A stretch of DNA of 64,000 nt from Paraburkholderia sacchari (GTDB taxonomy: Bacteria; Pseudomonadota; Gammaproteobacteria; Burkholderiales; Burkholderiaceae), in the NCBI RefSeq assembly GCF_000785435.2, contig NZ_JTDB02000002.1:871663-935662 (forward strand), read 5' to 3'. Positions 55,301 to 63,987 of this stretch are shown here, piece after piece (position 1 is the stretch's first letter; every line of letters begins with the position of its first letter). The notes under the pieces were generated by a model, which was given only the letters and a program-made list of their open reading frames with translations, was not told where the DNA came from and did no database searches. Position numbers and translations under genes: made by a program.

Positions 55301-57135
55301 TGAAGACGGAACGTAACGTAGGTTTCCTGCGCAACTGCAATAACGCAACTCGCCATGCGCGCGGGCGTCATATCCTGCTGCTCAACAATGACACGATTGT
55401 CCTGCCGGGCTGGCTGGAGAATCTATACCGTACGCTGGAGGATGATCCTGGAATCGCAATTGCGGGTTCTAAGATGCTCTATCCCGACGGGCTCATTCAA
55501 GAAGCGGGGGCGGTGCTTTTCAGCGATGGGACGGCGAACAATACCGGCCGCGGTTGCGCTCGCCATACGCCGGTGTTCAATATTGAGCGTGAAGTCGACT
55601 ATATTTCGGGTTGCTCTATCCTTGTCCGGAAATCTTTCTGGGACGCGGTTGGTGGGTTTGATGAACGCTATAAGAACGCGTATTGCGAAGACTCCGATCT
55701 TGCAATGTCAGCGCGCTCAAGCGGTATGAGGGTGGTTTATCAACCGGCTTCGGAGGTTATTCATTTCGAGCATGCGAGTTACGCGGATCAGGCGCCGTCT
55801 CATAACACGGCTTTGCAAGATCACAATATCCGACTGTTGCGCGAGAAGTGGAAGGACGTTTTTGCGCGCGACCATTACCCGCCGGTGCCATGGCAACTCG
55901 CAGCGAGCCGCGCAGAGCGCACGATTCCTCCGCGTGCGATGAAGCGTCGCAAATCCGGCAAGCTGAACGTGCTCTACTTCAGCCCGTTCCCCTCGCATCC
56001 GGCAAACCATGGCAATCGTGCGACGATTAACCAGTTTGCATCCTGGATTCGCAACGCTGGCCATAAAGTGCATTTCGCGCTGCTGCAAAGCCATGAATAC
56101 GAGCAATCCGATCTCGACGACATGCGTGCCGCTTGGGACTCACTTGATGTGCTGCCTTTTTCGAATCCCATGATGGCAAATGGGCACGACATCCCGTTCG
56201 ATGGTTGGTATGAGGAGGGCCTTGGAGAGCGCATTCGTTGCTTGTGCGATCGCTACGAGATTGATATTGTTTTTTGCTCGTATATTTTCCAGTCGAAGCT
56301 GCTTGAGTTCGTGCCCTCGCACATGCTCAAAGTGATCGATACCCATGACAAGATGGGCAATCGATACGACATGCTGCGCAAGAACGGGCAGCCGCTTGAG
56401 TTTTTCTCCTGCACGCCAGCGGAGGAGGGGCGCTATCTGCAACGTGCGGACATCGTTATTGGACGTCGTGAGGAAGAGGCGCGTTATTTCGACGAGGTCG
56501 CCGGTCGGGCGATTTCCGTGGTGATTCCGCATATCGAGGCGCCGCGCTTTCTCGACAAGCGTTTCAATCGTATGGAAAAGGTTGGTGTGGTGGCGAGCGC
56601 AAACCGCATCAATCTTGCATTGGTGCGCGAGTATCTGGAGACCATTGATCGGCAATTGCGCGGTCGGCCATGTCCGTTCGTGGTCGAGGTGGCCGGGCAA
56701 GTAGCCGAAATGGTGCGTGGGCTTTCGCCGGGCGAGGCTGCCGTGTTCAGGCGTCCGTGGGTGTCCATGCGGGGGTTTGTCGAAGATATCGGCGAATTCT
56801 ATTCCGAACTGGACCTCGTCGTATCGCCCGTCACCATGGGCACCGGTATCAATGTCAAAACTGTACAGGCTATGGCGTTTGGCATGCCTCTCTTGACCAC
56901 AGAATGTGGTTCAAAGGGCATTGAAACCGGCGATCCGATGCATATACATGCTGACCTCAAGTCGCTCGTTCAGGATTTGTTTGCATTGCATCGGAACCCG
57001 GATGCACTTCAGCGGCTCGCCGAATTGAGTCGAAAGCGTTACTTGCAGTTCTATTCGGAAGGCCTTAAGGGGTTTGACCGGATTTTTGAATACCCTGGAC
57101 TCATTCAAGCAACGCCGTTTTCGTTGGCACAATAA
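52333..57135 (+). CDS. 1600-residue multidomain glycan assembly protein: pyruvyltransferase-like, coiled coil, GT4, GT2, GT4
   Basis: One very long frame with five parts. Residues 1-280 resemble polysaccharide pyruvyl transferases (MQNFGDYLSEYLVDRLF, VRGPVSASEL, GDPGLLLP, CASLHAAIVALAYRVPF). Residues about 310-460 form a charged heptad coiled coil, followed by a basic stretch. Residues about 535-920 are a GT4 domain (GIKGKVGMTMGAGIPCVCTDIAAEG). Residues about 928-1190 are a GT2 domain (VDVSIIVPVYNQWRM, LLNNDTIVLPGW, CEDSDLAMSAR). Residues about 1208-1590 are a second GT4 domain (LNVLYFSPFPSHPANHG, GTGINVKTVQAMAFG). The N-terminal domain may have lost activity. The protein presumably builds several linkages of the exported polymer; the coiled coil may set chain length or hold a complex. 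The linkages made are unknown. Confidence 0.88.
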   Translation: MDKIVYWLQGESMQNFGDYLSEYLVDRLFLRTARHSSHVRVIGSALDDYFIPDPAVIKQENDGRADLQDTGERVSTLVAWGLGVREPGGLSREKRAQVDILAVRGPVSASELRLGADVAMGDPGLLLPAIYSASKRPKFSGKALCIPHFHDQRTDVEILKSSGCDLVLRPAIVAEFAAVEQFIDAIVSARFVLCASLHAAIVALAYRVPFAFWQTDTIDLPTKWRDFAEAVGLTAEFARDFEGGERLYKECIEGRIKLPSLWELLATAPYPLRPDAILKVLQFELNDALDCTLKDEIASRIQLLDSRAYHFAAIAEESRRIVALLNERIGGLEQQAGDDQRSLGDLRNAVEELRRIVDVRDGEILGLNADIHVRDEELKRRDADLKDREVELARRDAMLKDLTALRVKDGDKLAKVVDQHKRDRENMENVIAQSQRENDELSGQLSATRSELAIIKASTTWRAMGVARRVGSHMPSWARTQLRRSAKALWWTLTPHRTAERVRFLRARAAAAAAGHALPHLTTALMANAERVPENPKRLLVADYRIPMAEVSAGERATVGILRDLAEMGYEVVFLPNGMEASRKHERELKAYGVEVVTRESGYDSSVAFLRARGHEFGAFYLIRVDVAETMLGVIREVAPYARVIFHAPDLHFLREMRQAEIDKTIESRAKAEDTRRREFAIMRRVDHVVVVSPAEVPYLKAELPELPVSVFPALYVPVEAAPAPFATRKHLFFLGGFAHTPNVNAVEWFSKEVWPLIRDRLPGVEFHIVGAEAPPAVTELANIPGIKVVGFVPDLTPILTTMRVGVAPLLYGAGIKGKVGMTMGAGIPCVCTDIAAEGMHVQDGVHALIADDPRHFADAVVKLYGDEVLWNRLSRNGRVLIAQSFGDAANRASLMRVLDAAHALPLDLVTDYCRSLAPRAVPVPDDEANVDVSIIVPVYNQWRMTYACLNSILETTLGNGVCYELILADDGSTDETVNAEMLYPGLKVVKTERNVGFLRNCNNATRHARGRHILLLNNDTIVLPGWLENLYRTLEDDPGIAIAGSKMLYPDGLIQEAGAVLFSDGTANNTGRGCARHTPVFNIEREVDYISGCSILVRKSFWDAVGGFDERYKNAYCEDSDLAMSARSSGMRVVYQPASEVIHFEHASYADQAPSHNTALQDHNIRLLREKWKDVFARDHYPPVPWQLAASRAERTIPPRAMKRRKSGKLNVLYFSPFPSHPANHGNRATINQFASWIRNAGHKVHFALLQSHEYEQSDLDDMRAAWDSLDVLPFSNPMMANGHDIPFDGWYEEGLGERIRCLCDRYEIDIVFCSYIFQSKLLEFVPSHMLKVIDTHDKMGNRYDMLRKNGQPLEFFSCTPAEEGRYLQRADIVIGRREEEARYFDEVAGRAISVVIPHIEAPRFLDKRFNRMEKVGVVASANRINLALVREYLETIDRQLRGRPCPFVVEVAGQVAEMVRGLSPGEAAVFRRPWVSMRGFVEDIGEFYSELDLVVSPVTMGTGINVKTVQAMAFGMPLLTTECGSKGIETGDPMHIHADLKSLVQDLFALHRNPDALQRLAELSRKRYLQFYSEGLKGFDRIFEYPGLIQATPFSLAQ

Positions 57136-57151
57136 AGTAAAGGATAGACGT

Positions 57152-58177
57152 ATGTTGATTCGCGCTCGCGCGCCCTTGCGTTTAGGGCTGGCAGGTGGAG
57201 GGACCGATGTTTCGCCGTATTGCGATATGCATGGTGGATACGTATTGAACGCCACCATCGACAGATATGCCTATGCGGTAATCAAGCCGCTTGAGGGGAA
57301 AGTCATCCACTTCTATGCGGCAGACCAAAATCGCCGCGAGGAATTGCCGCTGCAAGCCGAACTTGCATTGGGAGGCGAACTAGATCTGCATCGGGCGGTC
57401 TACACGACGATGATCCGCGAGTACAACGGCGGTCGGCCGATTGCGATGGAATTGACGACATTCTGCGACGCTCCTGCAGGGTCGGGCCTTGGCTCTTCGT
57501 CGACGCTGGTGGTGGCGATGGTGCGAGCATTCGTTGAGTTGCTCAATCTGCCACTCGATGACTATACGATTGCGCACTTGGCATTCCGTATCGAACGGGT
57601 AGATTGTGGCCTTAAAGGTGGCCGTCAGGATCAGTACTCGGCAACGTTCGGTGGCTTCAATTTTATGGAGTTCTACGCAGACGAGCGCGCGGTCGTGAAC
57701 CCGCTGCGGATCAAGAATTACATCGTCAGTGAGCTCGAAGCCTCGCTCGTGCTCTTTTATACGGGCGTCTCACGCGAGTCGGCCCGTATCATTGCCGACC
57801 AGAGCAATAATGTGCGCTCGGGTGCGCAGCAGGCGATCGACGCAATGCACGGTCTGAAGCGCGAAGCCGTTACCATGAAAGAGTGCCTGCTGCGTGCGGA
57901 CTTTGACGGCATAGTCGAGTCGATGCAACAAGGCTGGGAAAACAAGAAGCGCTCAGCAAGCACGGTATCGAACGCCCACATCGAAGAGATCTACAATTCT
58001 GCAGTCGAATCGGGAGCGTCTGCCGGGAAGGTGTCGGGGGCGGGCGGCGGCGGCTTCATGATGTTCTTCGTACCGCCGCAGCGGCGCATGGACGTTATTC
58101 GTACACTGGGCCGCTTCAATGGCCAGGTCAGCAATTGCCACTTCACCAAAAATGGAACGCAAGCATGGAAAATTTGA
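57152..58177 (+). CDS. hddA: D-glycero-alpha-D-manno-heptose 7-phosphate kinase
   Basis: GHMP-family kinase of 341 residues acting in GDP-D-glycero-alpha-D-manno-heptose synthesis. N-terminal [26 protein letters not shown], the ATP loop [20 protein letters not shown] (about residue 108), and [20 protein letters not shown] near the C-terminus are the three GHMP blocks. ATG 57152 is preceded by AAAGGA; the 26 upstream codons overlap the previous gene and are not used. It is followed by gmhA, hddC and gmhB, giving a complete heptose set apart from transketolase-derived sedoheptulose 7-phosphate. Confidence 0.93.
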   Translation: MLIRARAPLRLGLAGGGTDVSPYCDMHGGYVLNATIDRYAYAVIKPLEGKVIHFYAADQNRREELPLQAELALGGELDLHRAVYTTMIREYNGGRPIAMELTTFCDAPAGSGLGSSSTLVVAMVRAFVELLNLPLDDYTIAHLAFRIERVDCGLKGGRQDQYSATFGGFNFMEFYADERAVVNPLRIKNYIVSELEASLVLFYTGVSRESARIIADQSNNVRSGAQQAIDAMHGLKREAVTMKECLLRADFDGIVESMQQGWENKKRSASTVSNAHIEEIYNSAVESGASAGKVSGAGGGGFMMFFVPPQRRMDVIRTLGRFNGQVSNCHFTKNGTQAWKI

Positions 58178-58761
58178 CCCAATCGTATATTCTTTCGCAA
58201 ATTAGCGAAGCGCAGCGCGTGATGTCCGGCATGCTGGCGGACGAGTCGTTGCAAACGACGCTTGCTGCTGCAGCCGCAGCATGTATCGAATGCATGAAGA
58301 GGGGGGGCAAGATTCTGCTTGCCGGTAACGGCGGCAGTGCTGCCGACGCACAACATATCGCCGGTGAATTCGTCAGCCGCTTCGCCTTTGACCGGCCCGG
58401 CCTGCCGGCTATCGCTCTGACGACCGACACATCCATTCTCACGGCGATCGGCAACGACTACGGCTACGAGAAGTTGTTCGAGCGTCAGGTTCAGGCGCAT
58501 GGCCGCGAAGGCGATATTTTCATTGGCTATAGCACCTCGGGCAAATCGCCGAACGTCTTGCGTGCATTGGAAGAGGCGCGTCGTCTTGGCATCAAGAGTA
58601 TTGGCATGACGGGTAACCGCGGTGGCCCGATGAAGGAGCTGTGCGACTTCGTTCTCGAAGTGCCGGCGGCTGATACACCGAAGATTCAGGAGGGCCATCT
58701 GGTACTCGGCCATATCCTTTGCGGGCTCGTTGAGAACGCATTGTTCACGAAACCTGTTTGA
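58165..58761 (+). CDS. gmhA: phosphoheptose isomerase (sedoheptulose 7-phosphate isomerase)
   Basis: SIS-fold isomerase of 198 residues making D-glycero-D-manno-heptose 7-phosphate. The zinc/substrate region [23 protein letters not shown] (about residues 51-73) and [21 protein letters not shown] (about 117) are diagnostic, with the [15 protein letters not shown] block at the C-terminus. The gene overlaps the hddA stop by 13 bases; GGAA precedes ATG 58165. The 10 upstream codons in the frame are within hddA. Confidence 0.96.
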   Translation: MENLTQSYILSQISEAQRVMSGMLADESLQTTLAAAAAACIECMKRGGKILLAGNGGSAADAQHIAGEFVSRFAFDRPGLPAIALTTDTSILTAIGNDYGYEKLFERQVQAHGREGDIFIGYSTSGKSPNVLRALEEARRLGIKSIGMTGNRGGPMKELCDFVLEVPAADTPKIQEGHLVLGHILCGLVENALFTKPV

Positions 58762-58804
58762 AGAAAAATGTCGGCTCGCGAACAGGGCCGACTCGCCAAA
58801 TCTC

Positions 58805-59500
58805 ATGGAAGCTATCGTTCTTGCGGGTGGATTTGGGACGCGACTGCGGGAAGTCGTTCCTGATCTGCCTAAGCCCATGGCGCCGGTGGCCGGTCGCCCA
58901 TTTCTTGAAATCGTGTTGCGTAGCCTCGCGACGCGTGGTTTTACGCGTGTGGTCCTTGCGCTCGGCTACAAGGCGGATGTGATTGCCACGCACTTCGGTG
59001 ATACTTTTGAGGGTATGGCGATCGTGCACGTGGTTGAAAGCGAGCCGCTTGGCACCGGTGGTGCGATCCGCCAAGCATTGGCTCGATGCGAGGCCGACCA
59101 CGTATTCATCTTCAACGGTGACACCTATCTTGCACTCGAAGCCGCTGAGATCGAGGCGTGCTGGCAGACTTGGCACGAGCCGATCGTCGTCGCGCGCGCC
59201 GTGCCCGACACGGCGCGTTATGGTCGCGTGGAAATGGAAGCCGGTCGCTTCACACAATTTTCTGAGAAGGGCACAGCGGGGCCCGGTCTCATCAACGCGG
59301 GCTGCTATGTGTTTCCGCGCGATTTGCTCGATGCATTTTCTGTTGGCGTGCCGTTTTCGCTGGAGACGGACTTCCTCGCGTCAGCGGTGAAGCAACAGGC
59401 CTTCAGGTTGTTCGTCACCGAAGGAATGTTTATCGACATCGGTGTACCGGCCGACTACCTGCGCGCACAGACAGATCTCGCGGATGTGGAGCGACGATGA
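58805..59500 (+). CDS. hddC: D-glycero-alpha-D-manno-heptose 1-phosphate guanylyltransferase
   Basis: Nucleotidyltransferase of 231 residues that should make GDP-heptose. The activation loop EAIVLAGGFGTRLREVVPDLPKPMAPVAGRPFLE is at the very N-terminus, FIFNGDTYLAL gives the metal Asp, and EKGTAGPGLINAGCYVF and FIDIGVPADYLRAQ follow as in HddC/WcbM-type enzymes. ATG 58805 is preferred over a 25-codon upstream extension that overlaps gmhA. The stop overlaps gmhB (ATGA). Confidence 0.92.
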   Translation: MEAIVLAGGFGTRLREVVPDLPKPMAPVAGRPFLEIVLRSLATRGFTRVVLALGYKADVIATHFGDTFEGMAIVHVVESEPLGTGGAIRQALARCEADHVFIFNGDTYLALEAAEIEACWQTWHEPIVVARAVPDTARYGRVEMEAGRFTQFSEKGTAGPGLINAGCYVFPRDLLDAFSVGVPFSLETDFLASAVKQQAFRLFVTEGMFIDIGVPADYLRAQTDLADVERR

Positions 59501-60027
59501 GCCGGCGGGCCCTGTTCCTTGACCGCGATGGTGTGATCAACATTGATCACGGCTATGTCGTGCGACGCGATGCATTCGATTTTGTCGACGGTATTTTTGA
59601 ACTTGTCGCGCAGGCCAGGGCGCGCGGATACTTAGTAATCGTTGTGACCAACCAGGCAGGTATCGGTCGCGGCTACTATACCGAGGCGGATTTTCACGCG
59701 CTCATGGAGTGGGTTGGCGAGCAGTTCGACGCGCGTGGCGGACATATCGACAAAGTGTACTTCTGTCCCGATCATCCGGAGCACGGGGTGGGGGAGTACC
59801 GGCGCGTTAGCGAGTTTCGCAAGCCAGCGCCCGGCATGTTGCTCGCCGCACGTGACGACTTCGACATCGACATGAAGGCTTCGCTGTTCGTCGGCGACAA
59901 CCTTACGGATATGCAGGCTGGTGCGGCTGCGGGTGTCGGCACCAACCTGCTCTTAACGCCAGAAGGCAGCTGCGACTTCGCGGAGACGATCCCGTCACTG
60001 CAGGCCGCTCTCAGTTTTCTGCGTTGA
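59497..60027 (+). CDS. gmhB: D-glycero-D-manno-heptose 1,7-bisphosphate 7-phosphatase
   Basis: HAD-superfamily phosphatase of 176 residues. The nucleophile motif is ALFLDRDGVINIDHGYV (residue 5 on), then VTNQAGIGRGYYTE, the zinc loop region around YFCPDHPEHG (with fewer Cys than the classic CxH..CxC loop) and LFVGDNLTDMQAGAAAG. It removes the C7 phosphate so that hddC can add GMP. It overlaps the hddC stop by four bases. This completes the hddA-gmhA-hddC-gmhB set known from heptose-containing capsules such as that of B. pseudomallei. Confidence 0.93.
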   Translation: MSRRALFLDRDGVINIDHGYVVRRDAFDFVDGIFELVAQARARGYLVIVVTNQAGIGRGYYTEADFHALMEWVGEQFDARGGHIDKVYFCPDHPEHGVGEYRRVSEFRKPAPGMLLAARDDFDIDMKASLFVGDNLTDMQAGAAAGVGTNLLLTPEGSCDFAETIPSLQAALSFLR

Positions 60028-60188
60028 TGACATGTCCGCAGCTTCTGCCGAACCGATTTGAATCCGCTTGTTGGCTGGCCCGATAGTCCGTCCATCGGAT
60101 GGTAAATAGGTGGTACGAAACCGGAAAGCCATGCTGTATCACGCGGCCAATCAGCACACTTTTGTACAGCAAATTACTGTCAAGCCAA

Positions 60189-60944
60189 ATGTTCTTTTCT
60201 AAACGTCTTTTGTCCCAGCGAAAGGGCGGGCTCACGATCGTCAGCGGCTGCGATCGGCTTCGACTCAAATCCTTCATTAATCACAAAGTATTTGCTGATA
60301 TCAATTGCGCCAATTATGCGTGGTCATTCATGTTGCGCAGGGATGGCGTCAATCCGTATTTTGGAAAAATCGATACTGTGCGCGCGGCCTTGGGGGGCGA
60401 CGAGTGGGTTTTTTGGCTTGACGATGATGCGTATTTCACGGATTTTTCATGGCGTCTCTTGCCATATATCAGCCGCTACAAGAAGCATGATTTGATCATA
60501 TGCAAAAGCCCCATCAATGCTGGTGCGTGGACTTTCGTCTCATCTGGCCAATTTTTTCTGAAATCTACTCGACGTTCACTAGAATTCCTTGATGCTGTGC
60601 GCAATGTAAACCTCGAACATGTCAAGGCATGGTGGAATCAGGAAAAATATGGAATGTACACAAATGGAGACCAGGACGCGATCGTGTATGTCTTGACCAC
60701 CGATAGGAGGTTTGAAGAAGGCGATTTCTTCATTCGCCTCGATCATTCGGAATTCAATTCAAGAGAGTTTCACTATAAAAATTCTCCTCACGATTATCGC
60801 CTGTTGCACCTCGCTTCCGCCACGAAAACCAAAACTGAGTTACTCAGCGAATTTATGGCGAGATTCAATATGAACGAATTTCTTGTGCCGGAAGAATTGC
60901 TGGTAGGGATCGACACACGAGACTATCAGAGAGTCGTGCTCTGA
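60189..60944 (+). CDS. putative glycosyltransferase, AT-rich
   Basis: About 251 residues of an AT-richer gene. The motif EWVFWLDDDAYFTDF holds a DDD typical of a GT-A donor/metal site, and GQFFLKSTRRSLEFLDAV plus NGDQDAIVYVL recall galactosyl/mannosyl transferases of the GMA12/MNN10-like group. Similarity by eye is limited, so the family is tentative. The frame reaches ATG 60099; ATG 60189 was chosen because it starts at a basic, family-like N-terminus, but neither has a clear ribosome-binding site. It lies between gmhB and a convergent acyltransferase gene. The base composition suggests separate acquisition. Confidence 0.6.
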   Translation: MFFSKRLLSQRKGGLTIVSGCDRLRLKSFINHKVFADINCANYAWSFMLRRDGVNPYFGKIDTVRAALGGDEWVFWLDDDAYFTDFSWRLLPYISRYKKHDLIICKSPINAGAWTFVSSGQFFLKSTRRSLEFLDAVRNVNLEHVKAWWNQEKYGMYTNGDQDAIVYVLTTDRRFEEGDFFIRLDHSEFNSREFHYKNSPHDYRLLHLASATKTKTELLSEFMARFNMNEFLVPEELLVGIDTRDYQRVVL

Positions 60945-61005
60945 TGGCTGCGGCTTGCTTACCAGTGGACCTTGCCCGTTGCTAGCCTGCTTCATCTGTT
61001 CGGAA

Positions 61006-62130
61006 CTATCTGTGGACATTAGGTCCGATCTGACGCGCTTGTTCGTGCGTTGCGGTGGAGAGGCGCCTGCCAATGCGCTGAAACGGGACTTCAATCAGTC
61101 GATGGAGCAGTTCCGAAGCGAGAATCGACGTCCCAAGTGTGAGTAGGGGAAGGATGATTATACGCGACGTCACTGAGAGCACGAAGTGGTTCGTGATCCA
61201 AAGACAAGCAAATAGCAGTTGCATGTGAATCAAGTAGAGCGGATAGCTAACGCTGCCGAGGTACGAAGCAAGGCGTGAGGAGAGGGCTGAACGAATCGCG
61301 GCGAATCCAAGCTCGTTGGATGACGCGGTGGCCGCGAACAACGACACCAGCCAGATGATGCTGGCTGCAGCGAAGTCGCGCGCCAATAGCCCGCTCAGTA
61401 ACGCTGACGCAGCAAAAATGGCGAACCGGCTGCGCCGATTGGTTTGAATTAATCCACGCTTGAAAGCAAAGGAACTCAAGAAACCGATTGAAAAGAGCGG
61501 TAGACCATTTGAGAGAAACGCCGAGTCCATTTCAGGTGCGACTACCCAACAAACGGCCACCATCAATGCGGCTACGAGTGCCGTCCAACGCTGCGTCAGT
61601 CTACTGACTAGAAAAAACAGTAGTGGCGCCACGAGGTAGAATTGCCATTCGAGTGTCAGGCTCCACGCCTGGCCGACGATTGTGACTGCGGCGTAGGGAA
61701 ATATTAGATGCGGAAATATTCCCTGCAGTAACAGGAGGTGCGCCAGGAAATGTTTAACGAGATCATCGCGTGCAATATCGATTACCTGAATGCGTGCTGC
61801 GGTGGCAACGCCCACGGGGGCCGCACGTAGCACCTGCTCCGCAAAATTCAGGGTAAATGTGGAAAGTACGAGAACAATGAGATAGACGGGGAAAATGCGA
61901 AAAGCTCGACCGGTAAGGTAACGACCGTACGACTCGTAGCCGCGGTCGAGCATCCCAAATATGACAAAGCCGCTCAGAATGATAAACACCTGAACGGGGA
62001 TATCGTTATATAACGAATTCGGGATAGCTCCAAATAGTGCGGGGAGTGCGCCGAGCGTGTGACCAATTATTACCCACGCGGCCATGATTCCACGAAGCCC
62101 GTCCAACTCTCGAATGTGATGTGTGCGCAT
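61006..62130 (-). CDS. acyltransferase family 3 membrane protein
   Basis: Multi-pass membrane acyltransferase of 374 residues. The family opening HIRELDGLRGIMAAWVIIGH, then VQVFIILSGFVIFGML and GRYLTGRAFRIFPVYL, is clear. ATG 62130 follows GGAAGAGA at good spacing, so the ATG 10 codons upstream is rejected. It is convergent with the preceding glycosyltransferase and sits at the 3' side of the heptose genes. It likely O-acetylates the O-antigen. It is the third member of this family in the window; sugar acceptors are unknown. Confidence 0.85.
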   Translation of the reverse strand: MRTHHIRELDGLRGIMAAWVIIGHTLGALPALFGAIPNSLYNDIPVQVFIILSGFVIFGMLDRGYESYGRYLTGRAFRIFPVYLIVLVLSTFTLNFAEQVLRAAPVGVATAARIQVIDIARDDLVKHFLAHLLLLQGIFPHLIFPYAAVTIVGQAWSLTLEWQFYLVAPLLFFLVSRLTQRWTALVAALMVAVCWVVAPEMDSAFLSNGLPLFSIGFLSSFAFKRGLIQTNRRSRFAIFAASALLSGLLARDFAAASIIWLVSLFAATASSNELGFAAIRSALSSRLASYLGSVSYPLYLIHMQLLFACLWITNHFVLSVTSRIIILPLLTLGTSILASELLHRLIEVPFQRIGRRLSTATHEQARQIGPNVHR

Positions 62131-62329
62131 TTCTCTTCCCGTCAATCGATTGCGGTGCAAATTTTCTCATACGCGGGCGAGCATCGCGCACGATGCGTTT
62201 GCCGCAGCCAAGCGAGGGGCATTTTCAAGCGCGGATCTTCAGGTACCCATGCTACCCAAGACGCCGCTTGAAATCGTGCCCATGCGACACGGAATTGAAC
62301 TTGCGCCAGCTTTCGCTGGCAATCTTTGC

Positions 62330-63121
62330 CTTCAAAGCTACTCGGTTGCCATGGCCGGGTCGAAGGGCAAGACGCGCCGTCCGTACCTGTGGGCGTAGCG
62401 CCGAATTTCCCGGCAATCTGCTCGTATCCCGGGAATGGTGGCACCCCGCGTTCGATGACGTTTCAGACGGGGACGTCCTATCGCTGGAACATTACGGGGG
62501 GGCGAACTCGACCGCCGAATCGGGCAGCAATGCGGGTAGCGATTTCAATCTGAACCACGATAACGATTCGGGCGCGCTCGTCGATTGGCCGTCCAGATTT
62601 CCTGGGCTACGCGCATCGTCGCGGTGCCGGACGGCTTAAACGTCGCGGCTAGCACGAGTTCAATCAGTACTGCAACAGGCGCCATCGTCACGCTTGGCGG
62701 CTGGGCGTTGGGAATAACATCTGGGCAAACGGATCGCTGATTGGTCCGCCGGCATCCATTGGTGGCAAACGGTAACGGTGCACTGTTCTACCAGAACATA
62801 TCGGGGCAGGGATTCCAGCCGGTAGCGGCACAATCATCACCGGCTGGGCGAAAGTCTATGACCGGTTGAGCGCGAATTTCAATGGGAGCGCCGGCGATTA
62901 TACCGTGCCAGCCACTGGATACTACGCAATCTCCGGTGGCGTCCAGTTTGTGACGTCGACCGTCGCGTCATCTAGCATCGTCCATGCTGGGGAGTTGCAT
63001 CGTCAATCTGACCGTTGGACAAACGCTGTCGCTCAAAGCGTATCAAACGATTGGCTCCTCACTTGCGCTTGCAACCTCTCCTGCTGTTGTCAAATGGATA
63101 TCGATATATCGACTGCCATAA
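62330..63121 (+). pseudogene. phage tail-fibre / C1q-like structural gene remnant with several frameshifts
   Basis: No single frame is open, but consecutive frames give a coherent protein like phage tail-fibre modules: TSYRWNIT, then GANSTAESGSNAGSDFNLNHDND, GLNVAASTSSISTATGAIVTLGG, VGNNIWANGSLIG, NGALFYQNISG, then a C1q/TNF-like end DRLSANFNGSAGDYTVPATGYYAISGGVQF and LSLKAYQTIGSSLALATSPAVVKWISIYRLP, stopping at 63119-63121. At least five frame changes are needed. One falls in the G7 run near 62496-62502 and another near 62705. It looks like a degraded prophage remnant lodged in the O-antigen cluster. No integrase or other phage gene is near. Confidence 0.72.
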
Positions 63122-63166
63122 TGCCGTGATATGCTGGCCTCGTTTCGAAAGGAAGGCGACCATACA

Positions 63167-63928
63167 ATGTTAAATGAATGGCAGGCGGCGCAACTTTTTG
63201 ATTTACAAGAAAAAAACGGCGTTTTTGAGACTTTGATCGAGCAATGCTATTCGTCAGTTCTAGGCCAAGGAGACCGGGCCATTGACGGCGGCGCTCATAT
63301 CGGAATGCACACACTTCCCATGGCCAGGAGAGTCGGAACGGGCGGGAGGGTATTTTCGTTCGAGCCAATTGGGAGCTTGGCCGACTGCATTGAGAAGGCA
63401 GCGGAAGATATGCCCCAAGTCCGAGTATTCAGGCAGGCCCTTTCCGATCGTGATGGTGATACGTCATTTCACGTTATGACGGACGAGCCATGGCTTTCTG
63501 GCATTGCGCGCCGATTCAAGGGTACGGACAAGCCTGTGGAGATCGTCACCGTACCGCGCTTCAGATTGGATTTGCTGCTCGAAGAGCCAATTCGCTTCAT
63601 CAAGCTTGACTTAGAAAGCGGTGAATACCACGCGCTTCGCGGCGGGATGCAGTTACTCATCAAACATAGGCCAATAATTGCCTTGGAGTGCGGTAGGGCG
63701 GATTCGGCCATTGCTGCGGGCTATACCGAAGATGAATATTTTGGCCTATTCGAGCAGGTTGGGTACCGTCTTCACGATCTTTTTGGCCGCCCGTTTTTGC
63801 GATCTGATTTTTATCGTCCTTACACCGATCGTATGATTCCGCATTATTTGGTCGCAACCGCGGCAAACCATGATAATGTAATAGAGCATTTGCTCGCTAA
63901 TGCTCAAGCTGCCCTGAACGACGGCTAG
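63167..63928 (+). CDS. FkbM-family SAM-dependent methyltransferase
   Basis: About 253 residues. The FkbM pattern is visible: GDRAIDGGAHIGMHTLPMARRVGTGGRVFSFEPIGSL (SAM-binding loop, about residue 36), VRVFRQALSDRDGDTSFHV, and FIKLDLESGEYHALRGGMQLLIKHRPIIALECG (about 146). FkbM-type enzymes methylate sugars in surface polysaccharides and natural products, so terminal O-methylation of the exported glycan is a reasonable guess. The frame opens at ATG 63131; ATG 63167 has GGAAGG upstream and is preferred. A terminator follows 30 bases after the stop. Confidence 0.82.
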   Translation: MLNEWQAAQLFDLQEKNGVFETLIEQCYSSVLGQGDRAIDGGAHIGMHTLPMARRVGTGGRVFSFEPIGSLADCIEKAAEDMPQVRVFRQALSDRDGDTSFHVMTDEPWLSGIARRFKGTDKPVEIVTVPRFRLDLLLEEPIRFIKLDLESGEYHALRGGMQLLIKHRPIIALECGRADSAIAAGYTEDEYFGLFEQVGYRLHDLFGRPFLRSDFYRPYTDRMIPHYLVATAANHDNVIEHLLANAQAALNDG

Positions 63929-63956
63929 CCATGTATAGAGTTAGCGACAAAAAAAT

Positions 63957-63987
63957 AAGCCGCCTTTGCGTATGAGGTGGCTTTTTT
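63957..63987 (+). terminator. rho-independent terminator after the FkbM gene
   Basis: Stem AAGCCGCCT/AGGTGGCTT (one G-T pair) with a nine-base loop and a run of six T. It marks the end of the polysaccharide gene set on this side. Confidence 0.85.
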
